From NCBI GenBank assembly GCA_004352715.1, contig SCFE01000114.1, positions 944,970 through 1,008,969 of the forward strand: 64,000 nucleotides of DNA, in the 5' to 3' direction. This document shows positions 1 through 12,499 of the stretch, piece by piece. The notes beneath the pieces were generated by a model. That model was given only the letters and a program-made list of their open reading frames with translations, did not search any database and was not told where the DNA came from. The position numbers were made by a program, and so were the translations under genes. Origin of the DNA: Hofstenia miamia (taxonomy: Eukaryota > Xenacoelomorpha > Acoela). Position 1 is the first letter of the stretch. Every line of letters begins with the position of its first letter.

Positions 1-2539
1 CCAAAAGACCTATTTTTTGACCATTGCTCCAGCAGTATTCACTCGAACTTAAATATATTTACCATAGGGGTAGATAAATTAAAAAGACACTACCCTGCGA
101 AATTTCAAAGATTTATGTTTGGAAACGCGGTTAAGATGAGGTTTTTAAAAAACATTTAGCGGGAGATATATATATATATATATATATATTTGCAAAAATT
201 GCCGATTATTGATTGCTTTCTCTAAGACCACTCAGCTTTTATATTTGAACTAATACTAAGCTGACTGGCTATTTTTATCCCTGATACACAGTTGAGTTTT
301 CTATAACATCATCATTAATTATGCTCCAATTTTTTAAAACAATAATTGTAAATTTTTGCGATTTCATATCTGAACTACTAGTGAAAGTATTTACTTATCA
401 AAAGACGGCTTTAGCTTAAGATTTGTTATTGTTTTCTTTCGATGCTCTGAATTCCATGAATTTGAAAACAAGAAAAAAATGAATTCTAATAAAAATATGT
501 CAGTAAATACATTATTAAGAGTAGAATGCATTTCTGGGAAAAACACTGATGTCAGGGCTTCATGGTTCAGAGGTGGAATCGAGTTCGGCTCATGTCGGAT
601 CAGCTTCAGTTTTTGAATCAGAACGGGTTGAGTTCGTATCAATAAAAAACTGATATTTTCATAATTTTAATAAGATATTATAATGATGCAGTTGGTGGTG
701 ATCATTTATTGCAATACGTATCAACTTGTGTCCATAGATTGTTTTGTAATCTTTTTAACATCAGGTGAAGACTACAACATTTTTATGATTCTTTGGTACT
801 GTCCAATCATAAGAGATTTATTAAGACCATAAAACTCAATTGGACTGGGACTAAAAATGAAGGTTTAGAACATTTCTCATAATTTTGCAAATTTTGATGG
901 AAGTTGAAGTAATGATATATGACCAATGTGACTATGGGACCAGAAAATATCATGGGACTGGGATGAGACAGAACTGGGATCGAATTTAATTAGACTAAAA
1001 ATGACGGAGACCAAGAGAATCCTAGTTTTGCAAAACCGTTTACAACATCAAAATTATTAACCTTTAGATTTCTCACGTTTCATCTACACTTGCTTAAGAA
1101 AATTTTAGAAGTGGCTGTAATTGGTTGGGTCAGCTCTTGACAACTTCTATTTGGGTTGGCTTGGGTCCATTTTTGATGAGCAGTTTTTGGCTCAGGTTAG
1201 AAAAAAATGAAACACTTGCAGCAATTTCCTCATTTTCGGTTAATTCTTAAAAGACAAACAAATGTGTTTATCTCATTAAGCCCATTTTAATTCATATCAA
1301 AACTCAGGCATATATTTTAGTTGACTGATAGTTTCTTCATTAGATCTAATTTCAAATTAAACTGTGCTTACGATTTATGATAAAATGCAGAAGACGTAAA
1401 TTTTGAAATATATTACACACTACAACATTTCTTGACAATTATTCAATAGTGATTTAAAATATTCCAATTGAACATTCATAAGGAGAATGTGACAAAACAA
1501 ATCTTTACTAAACAACATGTCAAAAAATTATCCAAAATCCATATTGATCTAAAAGTCTAATGTCAACAGGAACCTAGTGCTGGAATTTTGCTAAACAATA
1601 ACAAAATTTGTATAAACAATGCAGTATCAATTCACACATAAGACATAGAAATTTGTGAAGACATTTTGAATAAAATAATTATACAATGAAAATGCGTTCC
1701 TAACAAAACTTTGAAGAAAAAACTAAGCACTTTAACTAACACATATTGTATACACATATTGAAAACCCTCCGAAGGCCTAGATCAAACTCTGTGAAATTA
1801 TTATGATAGCAATGAGTTTCAAAAATAGGTAATTAGAATGAATACGTTAAAACATGCTGAAAGTGACTCCGAATGCACAAATTATTGATAAATATTCCTT
1901 AAGTCATCACACAGATTATAATTTGTAACACTTTGTTAAAATTAATATTCAAATGATGTCATAAATGAAGCGATTTTTTAAAAATAAAATAAGCCTTTAG
2001 TATTAAATACTTATCTCAAAGTCCCTAAAAATTTTTGTTCGTAATTTTTAATTACTGTTTTAAGGAACATGGAATAAGGTGAGGTCATCTATAAAAAATC
2101 CACTATTCCGATTTTATGACAAGCTTTTCTGTGAAATTTTTACACTCAGCAATTAAATGGTTTCTAGTTGAGTACAGTGGAGCAGGAAACGAAATGGCAG
2201 GGTGGCAACTCATAGATAATAATTACTAAAGATTATGGTCATTATTACATGGAGGTAAATTAAACAATATATTCGTCAATATCTCATGACTTCTAAATTT
2301 CTTTATTCTCTTTATTCAAGATCACATTGTATACGTTACAAAGTTTTACCCCCTCAATGTTGAATCGCTTCCGGGGTCTCTGATTGAGTGGATTCTTTTT
2401 TAAATTTATATAATGATGTGTTTCGGCGAATTAGAAATATAATAAAAATGAAATGCAGTACTTGAAACTTACATGAATGCTACGTAAAGTGTCAATCGCT
2501 ATGTAGTATAATGATGTCAACTGCGAAACACATTTTTCT
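1..2539. other. AT-rich stretch without a recognisable gene
   Basis: No open frame here has a domain, a plausible splice-bounded exon or a homologue I recognise. The longest frame (391-642, minus) has ordinary intergenic composition. The stretch contains a short (TA)n tract at about 167-190 and loosely repetitive phrases built on GGGACTGGGA near 840-1000, which suggest old repeats I could not classify. Confidence 0.6.
167..190. repeat. (TA)n microsatellite
   Basis: An uninterrupted run of alternating T and A. Similar runs occur at about 6835-6851, 7660-7679, 10155-10172, 15421-15442 and 28462-28480, some of them at edges of assembly gaps. Confidence 0.9.
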
Positions 2540-2551
2540 CCGCTAGGTGGC
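2540..2551 (+). promoter_or_regulatory. CTCF-core-like motif CCGCTAGGTGGC
   Basis: The 12 bases fit the CTCF core consensus CCASYAGRKGGC at every position but the third. The flanks (TTTCTC before, TAT after) resemble those of the site at 29149, so the two could belong to one repeat family instead of being independent sites. Binding is inferred from the motif alone. Confidence 0.35.
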
Positions 2552-2591
2552 TATCACATATTATCACAAGTACATGTAAATGCAATATTGA

Positions 2592-3207
2592 NNNNNNNNN
2601 NNNNNNNNNNNNNNNNNNNNNNNNNNNNNNNNNNNNNNNNNNNNNNNNNNNNNNNNNNNNNNNNNNNNNNNNNNNNNNNNNNNNNNNNNNNNNNNNNNNN
2701 NNNNNNNNNNNNNNNNNNNNNNNNNNNNNNNNNNNNNNNNNNNNNNNNNNNNNNNNNNNNNNNNNNNNNNNNNNNNNNNNNNNNNNNNNNNNNNNNNNNN
2801 NNNNNNNNNNNNNNNNNNNNNNNNNNNNNNNNNNNNNNNNNNNNNNNNNNNNNNNNNNNNNNNNNNNNNNNNNNNNNNNNNNNNNNNNNNNNNNNNNNNN
2901 NNNNNNNNNNNNNNNNNNNNNNNNNNNNNNNNNNNNNNNNNNNNNNNNNNNNNNNNNNNNNNNNNNNNNNNNNNNNNNNNNNNNNNNNNNNNNNNNNNNN
3001 NNNNNNNNNNNNNNNNNNNNNNNNNNNNNNNNNNNNNNNNNNNNNNNNNNNNNNNNNNNNNNNNNNNNNNNNNNNNNNNNNNNNNNNNNNNNNNNNNNNN
3101 NNNNNNNNNNNNNNNNNNNNNNNNNNNNNNNNNNNNNNNNNNNNNNNNNNNNNNNNNNNNNNNNNNNNNNNNNNNNNNNNNNNNNNNNNNNNNNNNNNNN
3201 NNNNNNN
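2592..3207. other. Assembly gap
   Basis: A run of N. Frames reported through it have no meaning. Confidence 1.
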
Positions 3208-3229
3208 TATTTTCTGATTAGTTGCATGT

Positions 3230-4255
3230 TAACAATGATGTCACTCAGGGGAAAATTTTAGGACCCTTTTCAGTATAAATGTAAGCGACATACATACGAT
3301 AACTGATTGTTATTTAATTCAATATGCCGATGATAATATTTGATGCATTCAGCAATTGAATCTGTAGCACATAATTGCAATAAACTGCCAACGGATTTCA
3401 GCAAGCATAAGTTACTCAAAAAGGGAACTATAACTGAATTTTGCATTTTGCAGCCTATTACGACTAATTATGTTAAGGTTCCAACTGTAGTCATTTTCAA
3501 GTACCTAGAAGTAACTTTTACCACGAAGCCAAATTTTGAATTTACATTAGTGCAGTAGTTCGAAAATTGGCTATAAGCTTAAGATGTATGTCAATGATTA
3601 TAATGCAGTTACCAGCCTCTTAGATTATACAATTTTTTTATTAATTTATAATGAGTCACCTAAATTTTGCAAATATATCACTTACTGATCTAAAAGATGT
3701 TTTTTATAGAACTCTTGAAATCCAATTGAAATGTGTCAAAAAAAATTCTTTCAGAATTAAGCACATTATTTCTAGGTCTATGCTTTTCCCAAGACAGCTA
3801 GTCATATTGAACATGATGTTAATTTTTTTTAAACTTATCAAATAATTATAATACTATTTCAATGCCTGGTTTTAGTTAATATCGCTATTCGAACTTGGAA
3901 TTCACTACTTTAAGAGATAAGAAATATTGAACAAACGAAAACTTTTATGAGGCGCATTAAAATTTTCATTATGCAAAATTATATCTCGGGTAAAGCCTAG
4001 GATATAAATTCTAAAATAATAATTATACAACATCCAGTTATATAAATTCTTAAAGTAATAATTATACAACATCCAGTTCTTGAAATCCTTATAGTAATTT
4101 ATCCCTAGCCGGGAAGATTTATTGTTTATAGTGTTTTACTCTATTGCATGTATTTGTAGGCATGTTTGTATATTTTATGACGATATTAAGATAAATTAAC
4201 CGTTTCTAATTGTTTATATTTATCTGAATAATGAATATCTTATCTTATCTTAAAC
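3230..4255 (+). mobile_element. Decayed non-LTR retrotransposon (LINE), reverse-transcriptase end
   Basis: Translated in shifting frames, this is the C-terminal half of a LINE ORF2. A decayed form of the PQGxxLGP block appears near 3245-3275. The QYADDN catalytic-type motif appears near 3320-3338, followed in another frame (3340-3558) by an F-K-Y-L-E-V block matching the conserved YLGV region. Near 3880-3960 there is an R-T-W-N-S-L motif typical of the C-terminal tail. The unit ends in an ATCTT-type microsatellite (about 4228-4252), as many CR1/L2-like elements do. Stops and frameshifts are frequent, so it is a fossil. The 5' part is cut by the assembly gap. Confidence 0.7.
4004..4078 (+). 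repeat. Short tandem direct repeat (2 x ~37 bp)
   Basis: Two adjacent copies of a unit containing TATAAATTCT and AATAATTATACAACATCC lie in the 3' untranslated part of the LINE fragment. Confidence 0.8.
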
Positions 4256-6411
4256 CAACTACACAATGTGTTTTTTTTAACTGTGCCATTATTAAACTCA
4301 AATATCTGCAATAATTTGACATAGTGGATTGAACTTTAAGTGCCAGTCAACTGCAATCTGTAATAACTAGAGCGTACAAAAGTAAAAAAAAGTCAAAATT
4401 GAAATAAAGGTCAATTTTGTCTGAATATTTAGAAATTTAATTGTCTTAATGCATATCCATGTATGTTTTAAAAATTGTTGAAGTCAAACTAAAGTCAAAA
4501 TTTTAAATATGGAATTAGGTAAAAAAATTGAAATTTTCTTTGTAATCAAGTTTTAGGTCAAATTTTTTTGAAGAGAAACTATTAATGAAGGGTTTTCATA
4601 AAAAGTTCTTTAAAACAATATAATTAAAAAATTAACAATATTTTTTAATAGCAACGAATTTGATGAAATTTATTAATTTTGCATTAAAATTGCAACCAAA
4701 AGTTTAACTAGGAGGAAGCTTCTACCTATAACCCTTGACCCTCATTTCCAATTCACTTATAGATTTTAAAAATGTAAATTTCTTGGTTACAAAAACATGG
4801 GAATATATCATTGCAAATTTTTAACTATTTAAATAGAAATAAGTTAGAGCAAGCATTTAATTACTATATTTTAATATTTTACCAATGTTTATAAAAATGA
4901 CATTATTAAGGATGTCATTGTTGAGAGAGCAAGAATTGCTATTCTATCAATGAGGTAATAATGCAAAAGTTAGTGAACACCACAAATGACTATGAAATGA
5001 ATTGGACTTGAAAAATGCTTTGAGTTTAAATCCACTTCATTTTTGGATACTTCGCCGAAAATTGAAAACTATATATTACATGACTACATCAATAATGGGT
5101 GCAAACGGTTCATTAAATCTTACAGAATGTTGAGTGCTGAAAATAGCAAATTTTTTAGTTTAAAAAAATCGCCTTAGTAATAACATTGATTTTACTTGTT
5201 TTTTGCAAATTTATCCGATTAAATGTTTATCAGCACAAGCTGTGCAAATTTAATCTGAAATTAACTTAGGCTGCTATTTCAATATATTTTGTTTTTTCCT
5301 TAACAATTGGCGTTGGATGCCGTTTGGTCTGAGGTGTTCAATATATATTTATTGAAAAACAATTAATATTTATATTTCTTTGGCTTAGCAGTGTCAATAA
5401 TTTTTTCTCAGTTTATAAAATACCAATAATTTCTTTTTAGAACACTTAGTTATTCATTTTTCATGCTAGAAAATGCGAATAATTTCTTTCTTCAAATACA
5501 AGTGTGTTTTTATTATTAAAAAAACTCATGCTATATTTTTAATTAGACAAGAAATAATTATATGGAAATATTAAGAGATTTGTAATTTAGAAGTCAAGCT
5601 TATATTTTAGGTGTTTAAATTGAGTTTGGAAAAAGTCTTGTATTGGTAAAGACCTCCATTTTTAAACACGTTAACACAAATTTTCCTAACACAGCAAAGT
5701 GTACACTGTACAGGTTAAGATCAAATCAATTTTTACTTTCAATAGAGCATTTATCAAAAAGTTGATTGTTACTTAGAACAACAAGAGTATCTGCACTGCG
5801 TATAGAAAAACTATGTGTTATTCCATGCTTAGATTGTCTTGCATAATAAGTTCTCAGTCTCAAATTGAACTGTGCTACTGAAAAAATACTATTTTCTCCA
5901 AGAACATCACTATTTCCAGTTAACATTACAGGTTTACAAATAAACTGGACAAGAATTCTAAAACATACGACTTTGACTATTAAATTTTTGATTAACAAGT
6001 GATTCATCAGTAAAATATTGAATGAAAATTTTACATGTTCAAGATTTCCCCTTCCGATATTTGCACACATTCAATAAACAGCTGATTACATTTCGCTGGT
6101 ATTCAGATACGTTTGATAAATAGCCACATGTGTTTATAACAAAAATTAGTGCAAATTTTACAATAGAGAATAGTGCATTTATTGGCAATGCGTCTAAAAG
6201 AATAGAATAGAATAATAATTATTTACACGAGATTTGTATGCTGTGACGAGAACATAACATTTGATGAACTAATAAATTGGAAATCCAAGTATTATTACAC
6301 CTATTTGTATATTTTGAGCATCAGTAAGTAATTATATTTTCTGCATTGTTAATTAAAAAACAATTATTGAATTTTTTTTGAAACACCATTCTAGATTTGT
6401 AGCTTTATTGT
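4256..6411. other. AT-rich stretch without a supported gene
   Basis: The only sizeable frame is 5726-6070 on the minus strand (114 codons). It has no motif I recognise, no clear splice context, and a codon make-up like its surroundings, so I leave it uncalled. Confidence 0.5.
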
Positions 6412-8061
6412 TTCCAAACAAAAGAAGTATTTCATCTAGAATTTTATATCTAAGGGGGAATTCCCTTCTTTGAATGGTAAAACTAAATGCGATTATGTAT
6501 ACTCATAATAATACAATAGGTGCTGGCATCTGCTTTATACAAACTCCACTGAAATTGAGACTTCTGTAAAAGTTTATTTTCATGTTTGTTTTTCGCTTAA
6601 ATCACTATCAAATTATAATTTCTTTAATTGGCTAAAGAAAATTATGGTTATCTCGGCATATTACCAATAAAAGGGGACTTAACTGGCAACAAATACAGTT
6701 TACATCAAATTCTAAAGAAATGACAATCAACTCCAGCCTCCAGCAAATTCAAGTAAAATATAAGGTTTGCACTTAATCTTGATTCTCTTATTGATCCACT
6801 TGTAATAAAAAATGTCACGAACATATAACATATTAATATATATATATATATGCAATAATAATAGAAATTTGAAAGCAATATTTACTTGCTTACATAGCAA
6901 AACCTTCAATGACTTTCACTGACCTATAAACAGGATCGTTCACCATGAAGGTCTTCCGACTTAAAAATTGAGCTAGTTTTGTTTCATTTTTATAGAGGCA
7001 GAAAAGATTACCTTTCGAAATTAAGAGCTCTCTGTGTATTGCAAAAGATTATCAATAGTATGTTCTTTTCGACTAAGGTGAATCGTAGACTGAAAAAACC
7101 AACAACAGTGTCAGATACCATTTCTGTCGGTCAAGTGTATCTACTACAGATTCGCCAATAATTTTTTCACCGGTGCAACAGCACAGAAAGCCCCCAAACA
7201 GCCGAAAATTAATAGCCTTGGCTAGTATTGGAAGTTCCAAACAAAAGAAGTATTTCATCTAGAATTTTATATCTAAGGGGGAATTCCCTTCTTTGAATGG
7301 TAAAACTAAATGCGATTATGTATACTCATAATAATACAATAGGTGCTGGCATCTGCTTTATACAAACTCCACTGAAATTGAGACTTCTGTAAAAGTTTAT
7401 TTTCATGTTTGTTTTTCGCTTAAATCACTATCAAATTATAATTTCTTTAATTGGCTAAAGAAAATTATGGTTATCTCGGCATATTACCAATAAAAGGGGA
7501 CTTAACTGGCAACAAATACAGTTTACATCAAATTCTAAAGAAATGACAATCAACTCCAGCCTCCAGCAAATTCAAGTAAAATATAAGGTTTGCACTTAAT
7601 CTTGATTCTCTTATTGATCCACTTGTAATAAAAAATGTCACGAACATATAACATATTAATATATATATATATATATATGCAATAATAATAGAAATTTGAA
7701 AGCAATATTTACTTGCTTACATAGCAAAACCTTCAATGACTTTCACTGACCTATAAACAGGATCGTTCACCATGAAGGTCTTCCGACTTAAAAATTGAGC
7801 TAGTTTTGTTTCATTTTTATAGAGGCAGAAAAGATTACCTTTCGAAATTAAGAGCTCTCTGTGTATTGCAAAAGATTATCAATAGTATGTTCTTTTCGAC
7901 TAAGGTGAATCGTAGACTGAAAAAACCAACAACAGTGTCAGATACCATTTCTGTCGGTCAAGTGTATCTACTACAGATTCGCCAATAATTTTTTCACCGG
8001 TGCAACAGCACAAAAAGCCCCCAAACAGCCGAAAATTAATAGCCTTGGCTAGTATTGGAAG
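6412..8061. repeat. Near-identical tandem duplication, two units of ~825 bp
   Basis: Unit 1 spans 6412-7234 and unit 2 spans 7235 to about 8061. They are almost identical. The differences I see are four extra bases of TA repeat in unit 2 and one G/A change near 7181/8012. The junction is direct (GGAAG followed by TTCCAAAC). Both units carry the same short frames (for example a minus-strand frame with a CCCTGEK block), with no identifiable function. It is either a very recent tandem duplication or two haplotypes placed in tandem by the assembler. Confidence 0.93.
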
Positions 8062-8545
8062 TGGAGCTTGTAGGCAAAACACATAAGTGAAACAAGCTGA
8101 ATGAATCCAAAATTTTTGAACCGTTTTTTGGAATACTGGCGCTGATGGTGAAAGAGGTCCGTTTTGTATAATATAGGAGACTTGCAATCCATCGTGCATG
8201 GTGGTAAACACCAGTCTTGCGGAAATTCATTATTCTGTCATCTACATCAAGAAAGAGTTAGCAGTGCTTCTTTTTTTATCACGAGGAAAAGTGTAATTCT
8301 CCAGTAAATCACGAAGAGTTTGAAGAACAGATTATCAGAAGAGACCAAGACGCTATATTAATTGTAGAACTATGGTCCTGGACTTTCTTGAATTGTTCAC
8401 TAGCATTTCCAAGCATGCATATTTTAATAACGTGAAGACATAGCACAGGCACATAAGGGCGACAATCCAGGCATAACGATCTTCCAAAACCGCAATGATT
8501 CCAAATAATTTGTCACTGTTGCTGCTCGTTGTATTAAAGAGCATT
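8030..8545 (-). pseudogene. Decayed coding remnant, possibly of a transposon-associated family
   Basis: In shifting minus-strand frames there is a T-L-R-D-L-L-E-N block (about 8290-8330) followed by V-Y-H-H-A-R-W-I-A (about 8190-8215). From memory, an R-D-x-x-E-L-L segment followed by H-H-A-R-W-M-A-K occurs in a family of uncharacterised, multi-copy metazoan proteins that behave like transposon genes. A stop and a frame change separate the blocks here. The assignment rests on recall of that short signature only. Confidence 0.3.
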
Positions 8546-9535
8546 CCATGAAAAGGTCATGAACTTTGAGAAATCTGAATAAAAACGTGTTGAAAATATG
8601 AATTTGTCACTTCTAAAGTGAATCATGAGAAGTTAATTTCTAAGATTGGTTAGTTAATCTTAAAAATTATAATAAAACTCAGACACTTATTAATTGAAAA
8701 TATAATTTAGATGAATGACAGTATACATATTGAAATGATTAGTATATACAATACAAAGTTTATTTGTTTAATTATAGTAATTTTAAAATTTCATTGCTTG
8801 AATCAAATATCAATTATAGCATATTCAATACACCAAGCATTCGCTTAAGCATAAGCTTGGAATTGGATGAATTTTACACCCTTTCATTCAATAATGTGAT
8901 GTTTTACTGGCTTAATTGCAGCAAATAATTTTCAGGCAATACGTTTTCGTTTGAAATTCCCTACATTTACCCAGCATTGTTAAGTTATCTATTTCATAAC
9001 ACATTTTAAGATTTCACTAAATAAAATTCAATAGGTTTGTCATTGAGCACCTAATTTTGTTTTTTTACTGGAAAGCTACAATGTGGAGCCGACATTCATT
9101 GAAAACAAATTTAAAATTCAGCATTTAACTTAACAATTTGTGTCATTAGAGGAACTTATTCCAAATTTCCCACGAATATTTAGGGAATGTCGTATGGGTA
9201 AAAATTTACAATTTTTTATACCATAAGCACTTACTAGATGTGAACAGGTCACAAAGAACTTTAAACATGCTTTAGGTTGTCTGCAATTACTTGGGAAACT
9301 TCAATAAGGCCATCTGACATCAAAGAAAATACATAATTATTATACTTTGGCAGGCTACTATAGGTTGTTTCTTATTGATTCTTCAATTATATAGTAGCTT
9401 TCTAAGTGAAAGTCCCCCATTTGACTAGAGGCAATACAATCAACTAGCATAACAATTGCAATTTGAAAATAATGTTTACATGCTTTCATGGCAAACTGGT
9501 CAAGCTTTGACAAGAAGATGCAGTCTATTCCATAT
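8546..9535. other. AT-rich stretch without a recognisable gene
   Basis: I see no domain, RNA gene or clear repeat before the gap that begins at 9536. Confidence 0.6.
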
Positions 9536-10154
9536 NNNNNNNNNNNNNNNNNNNNNNNNNNNNNNNNNNNNNNNNNNNNNNNNNNNNNNNNNNNNNNNNN
9601 NNNNNNNNNNNNNNNNNNNNNNNNNNNNNNNNNNNNNNNNNNNNNNNNNNNNNNNNNNNNNNNNNNNNNNNNNNNNNNNNNNNNNNNNNNNNNNNNNNNN
9701 NNNNNNNNNNNNNNNNNNNNNNNNNNNNNNNNNNNNNNNNNNNNNNNNNNNNNNNNNNNNNNNNNNNNNNNNNNNNNNNNNNNNNNNNNNNNNNNNNNNN
9801 NNNNNNNNNNNNNNNNNNNNNNNNNNNNNNNNNNNNNNNNNNNNNNNNNNNNNNNNNNNNNNNNNNNNNNNNNNNNNNNNNNNNNNNNNNNNNNNNNNNN
9901 NNNNNNNNNNNNNNNNNNNNNNNNNNNNNNNNNNNNNNNNNNNNNNNNNNNNNNNNNNNNNNNNNNNNNNNNNNNNNNNNNNNNNNNNNNNNNNNNNNNN
10001 NNNNNNNNNNNNNNNNNNNNNNNNNNNNNNNNNNNNNNNNNNNNNNNNNNNNNNNNNNNNNNNNNNNNNNNNNNNNNNNNNNNNNNNNNNNNNNNNNNNN
10101 NNNNNNNNNNNNNNNNNNNNNNNNNNNNNNNNNNNNNNNNNNNNNNNNNNNNNN
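9536..10154. other. Assembly gap
   Basis: A run of N, flanked on the right by an (AT)n tract. Confidence 1.
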
Positions 10155-10175
10155 ATATATATATATATATACAAT

Positions 10176-10393
10176 ACTGGAAATAAGTATTGAGAGAGTA
10201 CTGATCAAAACATTAAATTCTATCGTGGGCGTCATCAAGACACAATACTGGTGCCACCCTTTGTATATTTTATAGTCTGTTCACGCAATTTAATATGATT
10301 GACAGTTTGGTTCATTTACACCAGTTAATCAAGCCTGCTGACACTTTGATTCTTAAGACACCACTCAAAGCCTGGAAATAAGTAATGAGACAG
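10176..10393 (+). repeat. Paired direct repeats of an IR/DR-type Tc1 terminus
   Basis: The phrase CTGGAAATAAGTA(T/A)TGAGA occurs at 10176-10198 and again at 10371-10393, about 195 bp apart and ahead of the transposase remnant. Two transposase-binding direct repeats within one long terminal inverted repeat are the hallmark of IR/DR Tc1 elements. The matching right end is not visible. Confidence 0.6.
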
Positions 10394-10804
10394 CTATGGG
10401 TTTCTATTGGCCTAATTCTATATCAATTTGCTTACATCGCCTCTTGAATGTCCCTTGCAACACTGTCAGCCGCATTGTTAAGGGCTTTGATGAAGGGAAG
10501 ATCATTGAACACTCAAAAAATGACCGGACGTCCACGAAACGTCACTGAGAAGAACTCTCGGAGGTTGGTCAGAATCTCAAAGGCTAACCCAAAACTTATC
10601 TCCAAGGTGCTCCATTGCCAGTGGCCAACGCAGAATGGAGTGACAACCCGCAAAGTCCGCAATATCCTCAAAAGATACACATTTTGCGTGGTTACATAGC
10701 TTCCTTTGTTGTCAAATAGTCAAAGACTTGCTCAACTGAAGTGGCAAAGGGTTATATTTTCTGACTGATGCATAGGCAACGCAAACAGTTTGTGAGGCGT
10801 CCAT

Positions 10805-10872
10805 TTTGGGCATGCAATCGCGAATCAAATTTGGAGGTTTTGGGCATGCAATCGCGAATCAAATTTGGAGGT
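10805..10872 (+). repeat. 34-bp tandem duplication inside the dead Tc1 transposase
   Basis: The unit containing GGGCATGCAATCGCGAATCA and then AATTTGGAGG is present twice, head to tail. Thirty-four bases is not a multiple of three, so this is itself a frameshifting lesion. Confidence 0.9.
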
Positions 10873-11240
10873 TGTTTCATCATGGTATGGGGTGCTGTCT
10901 TGAACTCCGTTGAGAGGAAGTTGGTCTAAGTTGATGACAGCCTCACCCGCACACAGTTCGCTTCAATTTAGGACCGCTGCCTCCTCCCTGTGATAAAAGA
11001 TAATGAAATATTTCAGCATGACAGTGCCCGGCCCATCGGGCGAATCTCTATAAGGTTTTTCTTGAGGAGGAGAACCAAGTGTGCCGACCATTCACGCCTG
11101 ACCCGCGCAGTCCCCCGATATAAATATAATTGAGCACGTTTGGGCAGAGTTTAAGAATCGTGTTCCTGCAAGATGTCCATTAAGTTTTGATGAGTTTTGA
11201 GTGGTTGCCCAAGAAGCATTTCAAAGAACACCAGTCGAAT

Positions 11241-11600
11241 ACAAATTTACAACTACAAATAAATATATAATATATAATAATAATAATAATGATAATATTG
11301 TGAGTGAAAAATAATTTTTCCGGGCAATCCGAAAATGCAGAATGGCAAAGGGGGGTCCTGCGAATTTTCTAACAATTCTAACGTAGTTTTGTAATTTTCC
11401 ATAAATTATTCTTACATAAATTTTAATATTTGTCATTGCCATCAATGATAATTAGAAAATTTATATTTTAAGCTATTGTAAGTATTGTGAAGTCAAATAT
11501 CATTATTACTTGCTTACATAATCTATAATATTGTTAATTTACCGTCGAATTTTTCATTAAGATTTCCATACAAATTAATTATTTGTAATTATGTTTTAAC
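11241..11600. other. AT-rich spacer with (TAA)n-like tract
   Basis: It holds a short TAA/TGA trinucleotide run near 11270-11300. No gene is seen. Confidence 0.6.
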
Positions 11601-11850
11601 TAGTGATGCACTAGCATTTCATCAAAGCTAACATCTAACGATAGATGATGTACTTCTAGCTAGCTTCTGTTAGCAAATAGCCAGTGTTTTAAACTCTATT
11701 TATAGAAAAAATCAAGAATACAGTACATATATATGAAACAGTATTTATATTTACTATTTAAACTCTAAAGATTAATGGATTTATAATTAGCAAAAAATAT
11801 AAGCTTAAATTTCTATGCTATGTAGCTAGAGTTTTGCTAGCTCATCACTA
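11601..11850. mobile_element. Candidate 250-bp MITE with inverted ends
   Basis: The left end TAGTGATGCACTAGC and the reverse complement of the right end, TAGTGATGAGCTAGC, match at 13 of 15 positions and bound exactly 250 bp. The interior is AT-rich, contains further CTAGC copies and codes for nothing. The flanking 8-mers do not match, so the target duplication has decayed or the ends are slightly off. A hAT-like origin is a guess from the terminal sequence style. Confidence 0.55.
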
Positions 11851-12499
11851 CTGTCAAACCTCAAATTAGCACACCTTCTTGGGACCATAGCACCAAGTGT
11901 CCTATTTTGAGTAGTACCCTATTTCAAGTAACAAAATTCAAAATTTATTTCAATGAAATGTGTTGAAGTGTAATATATTTGAAAAAGGGGTGCTGTTTCA
12001 AACAGTTTTGTGCAATTATTTCCAAAGTTTCACTAAAATTATCGAGTCTTTTAACTTCAACCTGATTTCCATCTTAAAAAATTGCACTTGTTTTAGTGTT
12101 GCGTGTGTCTGCTTCAACAATGAATTTTAGCAGTTTCTAAGTTACAGTCTTGATTGGCATCATTAATTACTTCAAGTTCACTATTGATTGAGGACTCGCC
12201 TTCGATAACCGAGAATTCAGTTCTATCAAATATCATTGGATACTTCTCCCATACTGTTTTCAACAAATGCATTTTCACTAAGACATTGAAATTCACAGGA
12301 CCATGGTCACATGCCAAAGATTGTAGACACAAGTTAACAGGTACATTATTTCAATGCATATAGCGGCGAATCTGAAAATTTTTACAATAACACTGCGTTA
12401 ACAAATAAAAAATATTTTCTCCTCCATTAATAAAAATTATTTTTTCGGTAAGATGTAACTTCTAAAACGTAATTTTAAGGTTAATATTTCAAAAAAAAT

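Larger units (their letters stand above)
10175..11240 (+). pseudogene. Degenerate Tc1-type transposon with transposase pseudogene
   Basis: A frame at 10448-10699 encodes a paired-type DNA-binding region with the linker motif T-G-R-P-R-N-V and the following helix-turn-helix (residues about 25-75). Downstream, in shifting frames, are blocks typical of Tc1 transposases: VIFSD (first catalytic Asp, about 10753-10767), a W-G-V/F-G block near 10880-10930, F-Q-H-D (second Asp, near 11010-11025), and the strongly conserved S-P-D-I-N-I-I-E-H-V-W block near 11113-11145, which includes the final acidic residue. Stops and frameshifts are numerous and the right terminal repeat is missing, so it is inactive. 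Confidence 0.85.

Noticed and set aside
2517-3227. Long open frames across this and other N-runs (for example 9456-10238, 27858-28493, 58969-60147, 61252-62175)
   Set aside because: They are open only because N cannot encode a stop. The real sequence at each end is a few codons of no significance.
5726-6070. 114-codon minus-strand frame
   Set aside because: It has no motif, splice context or composition shift, and is within the length expected by chance over a window of this size.
6979-7988. Duplicate 60-codon frames in the tandem units
   Set aside because: They are identical only because the DNA is duplicated. They show no protein features.
10805-10872. CRISPR-like direct repeats
   Set aside because: Only two abutting copies with no spacer, inside a transposase pseudogene of a eukaryotic genome.
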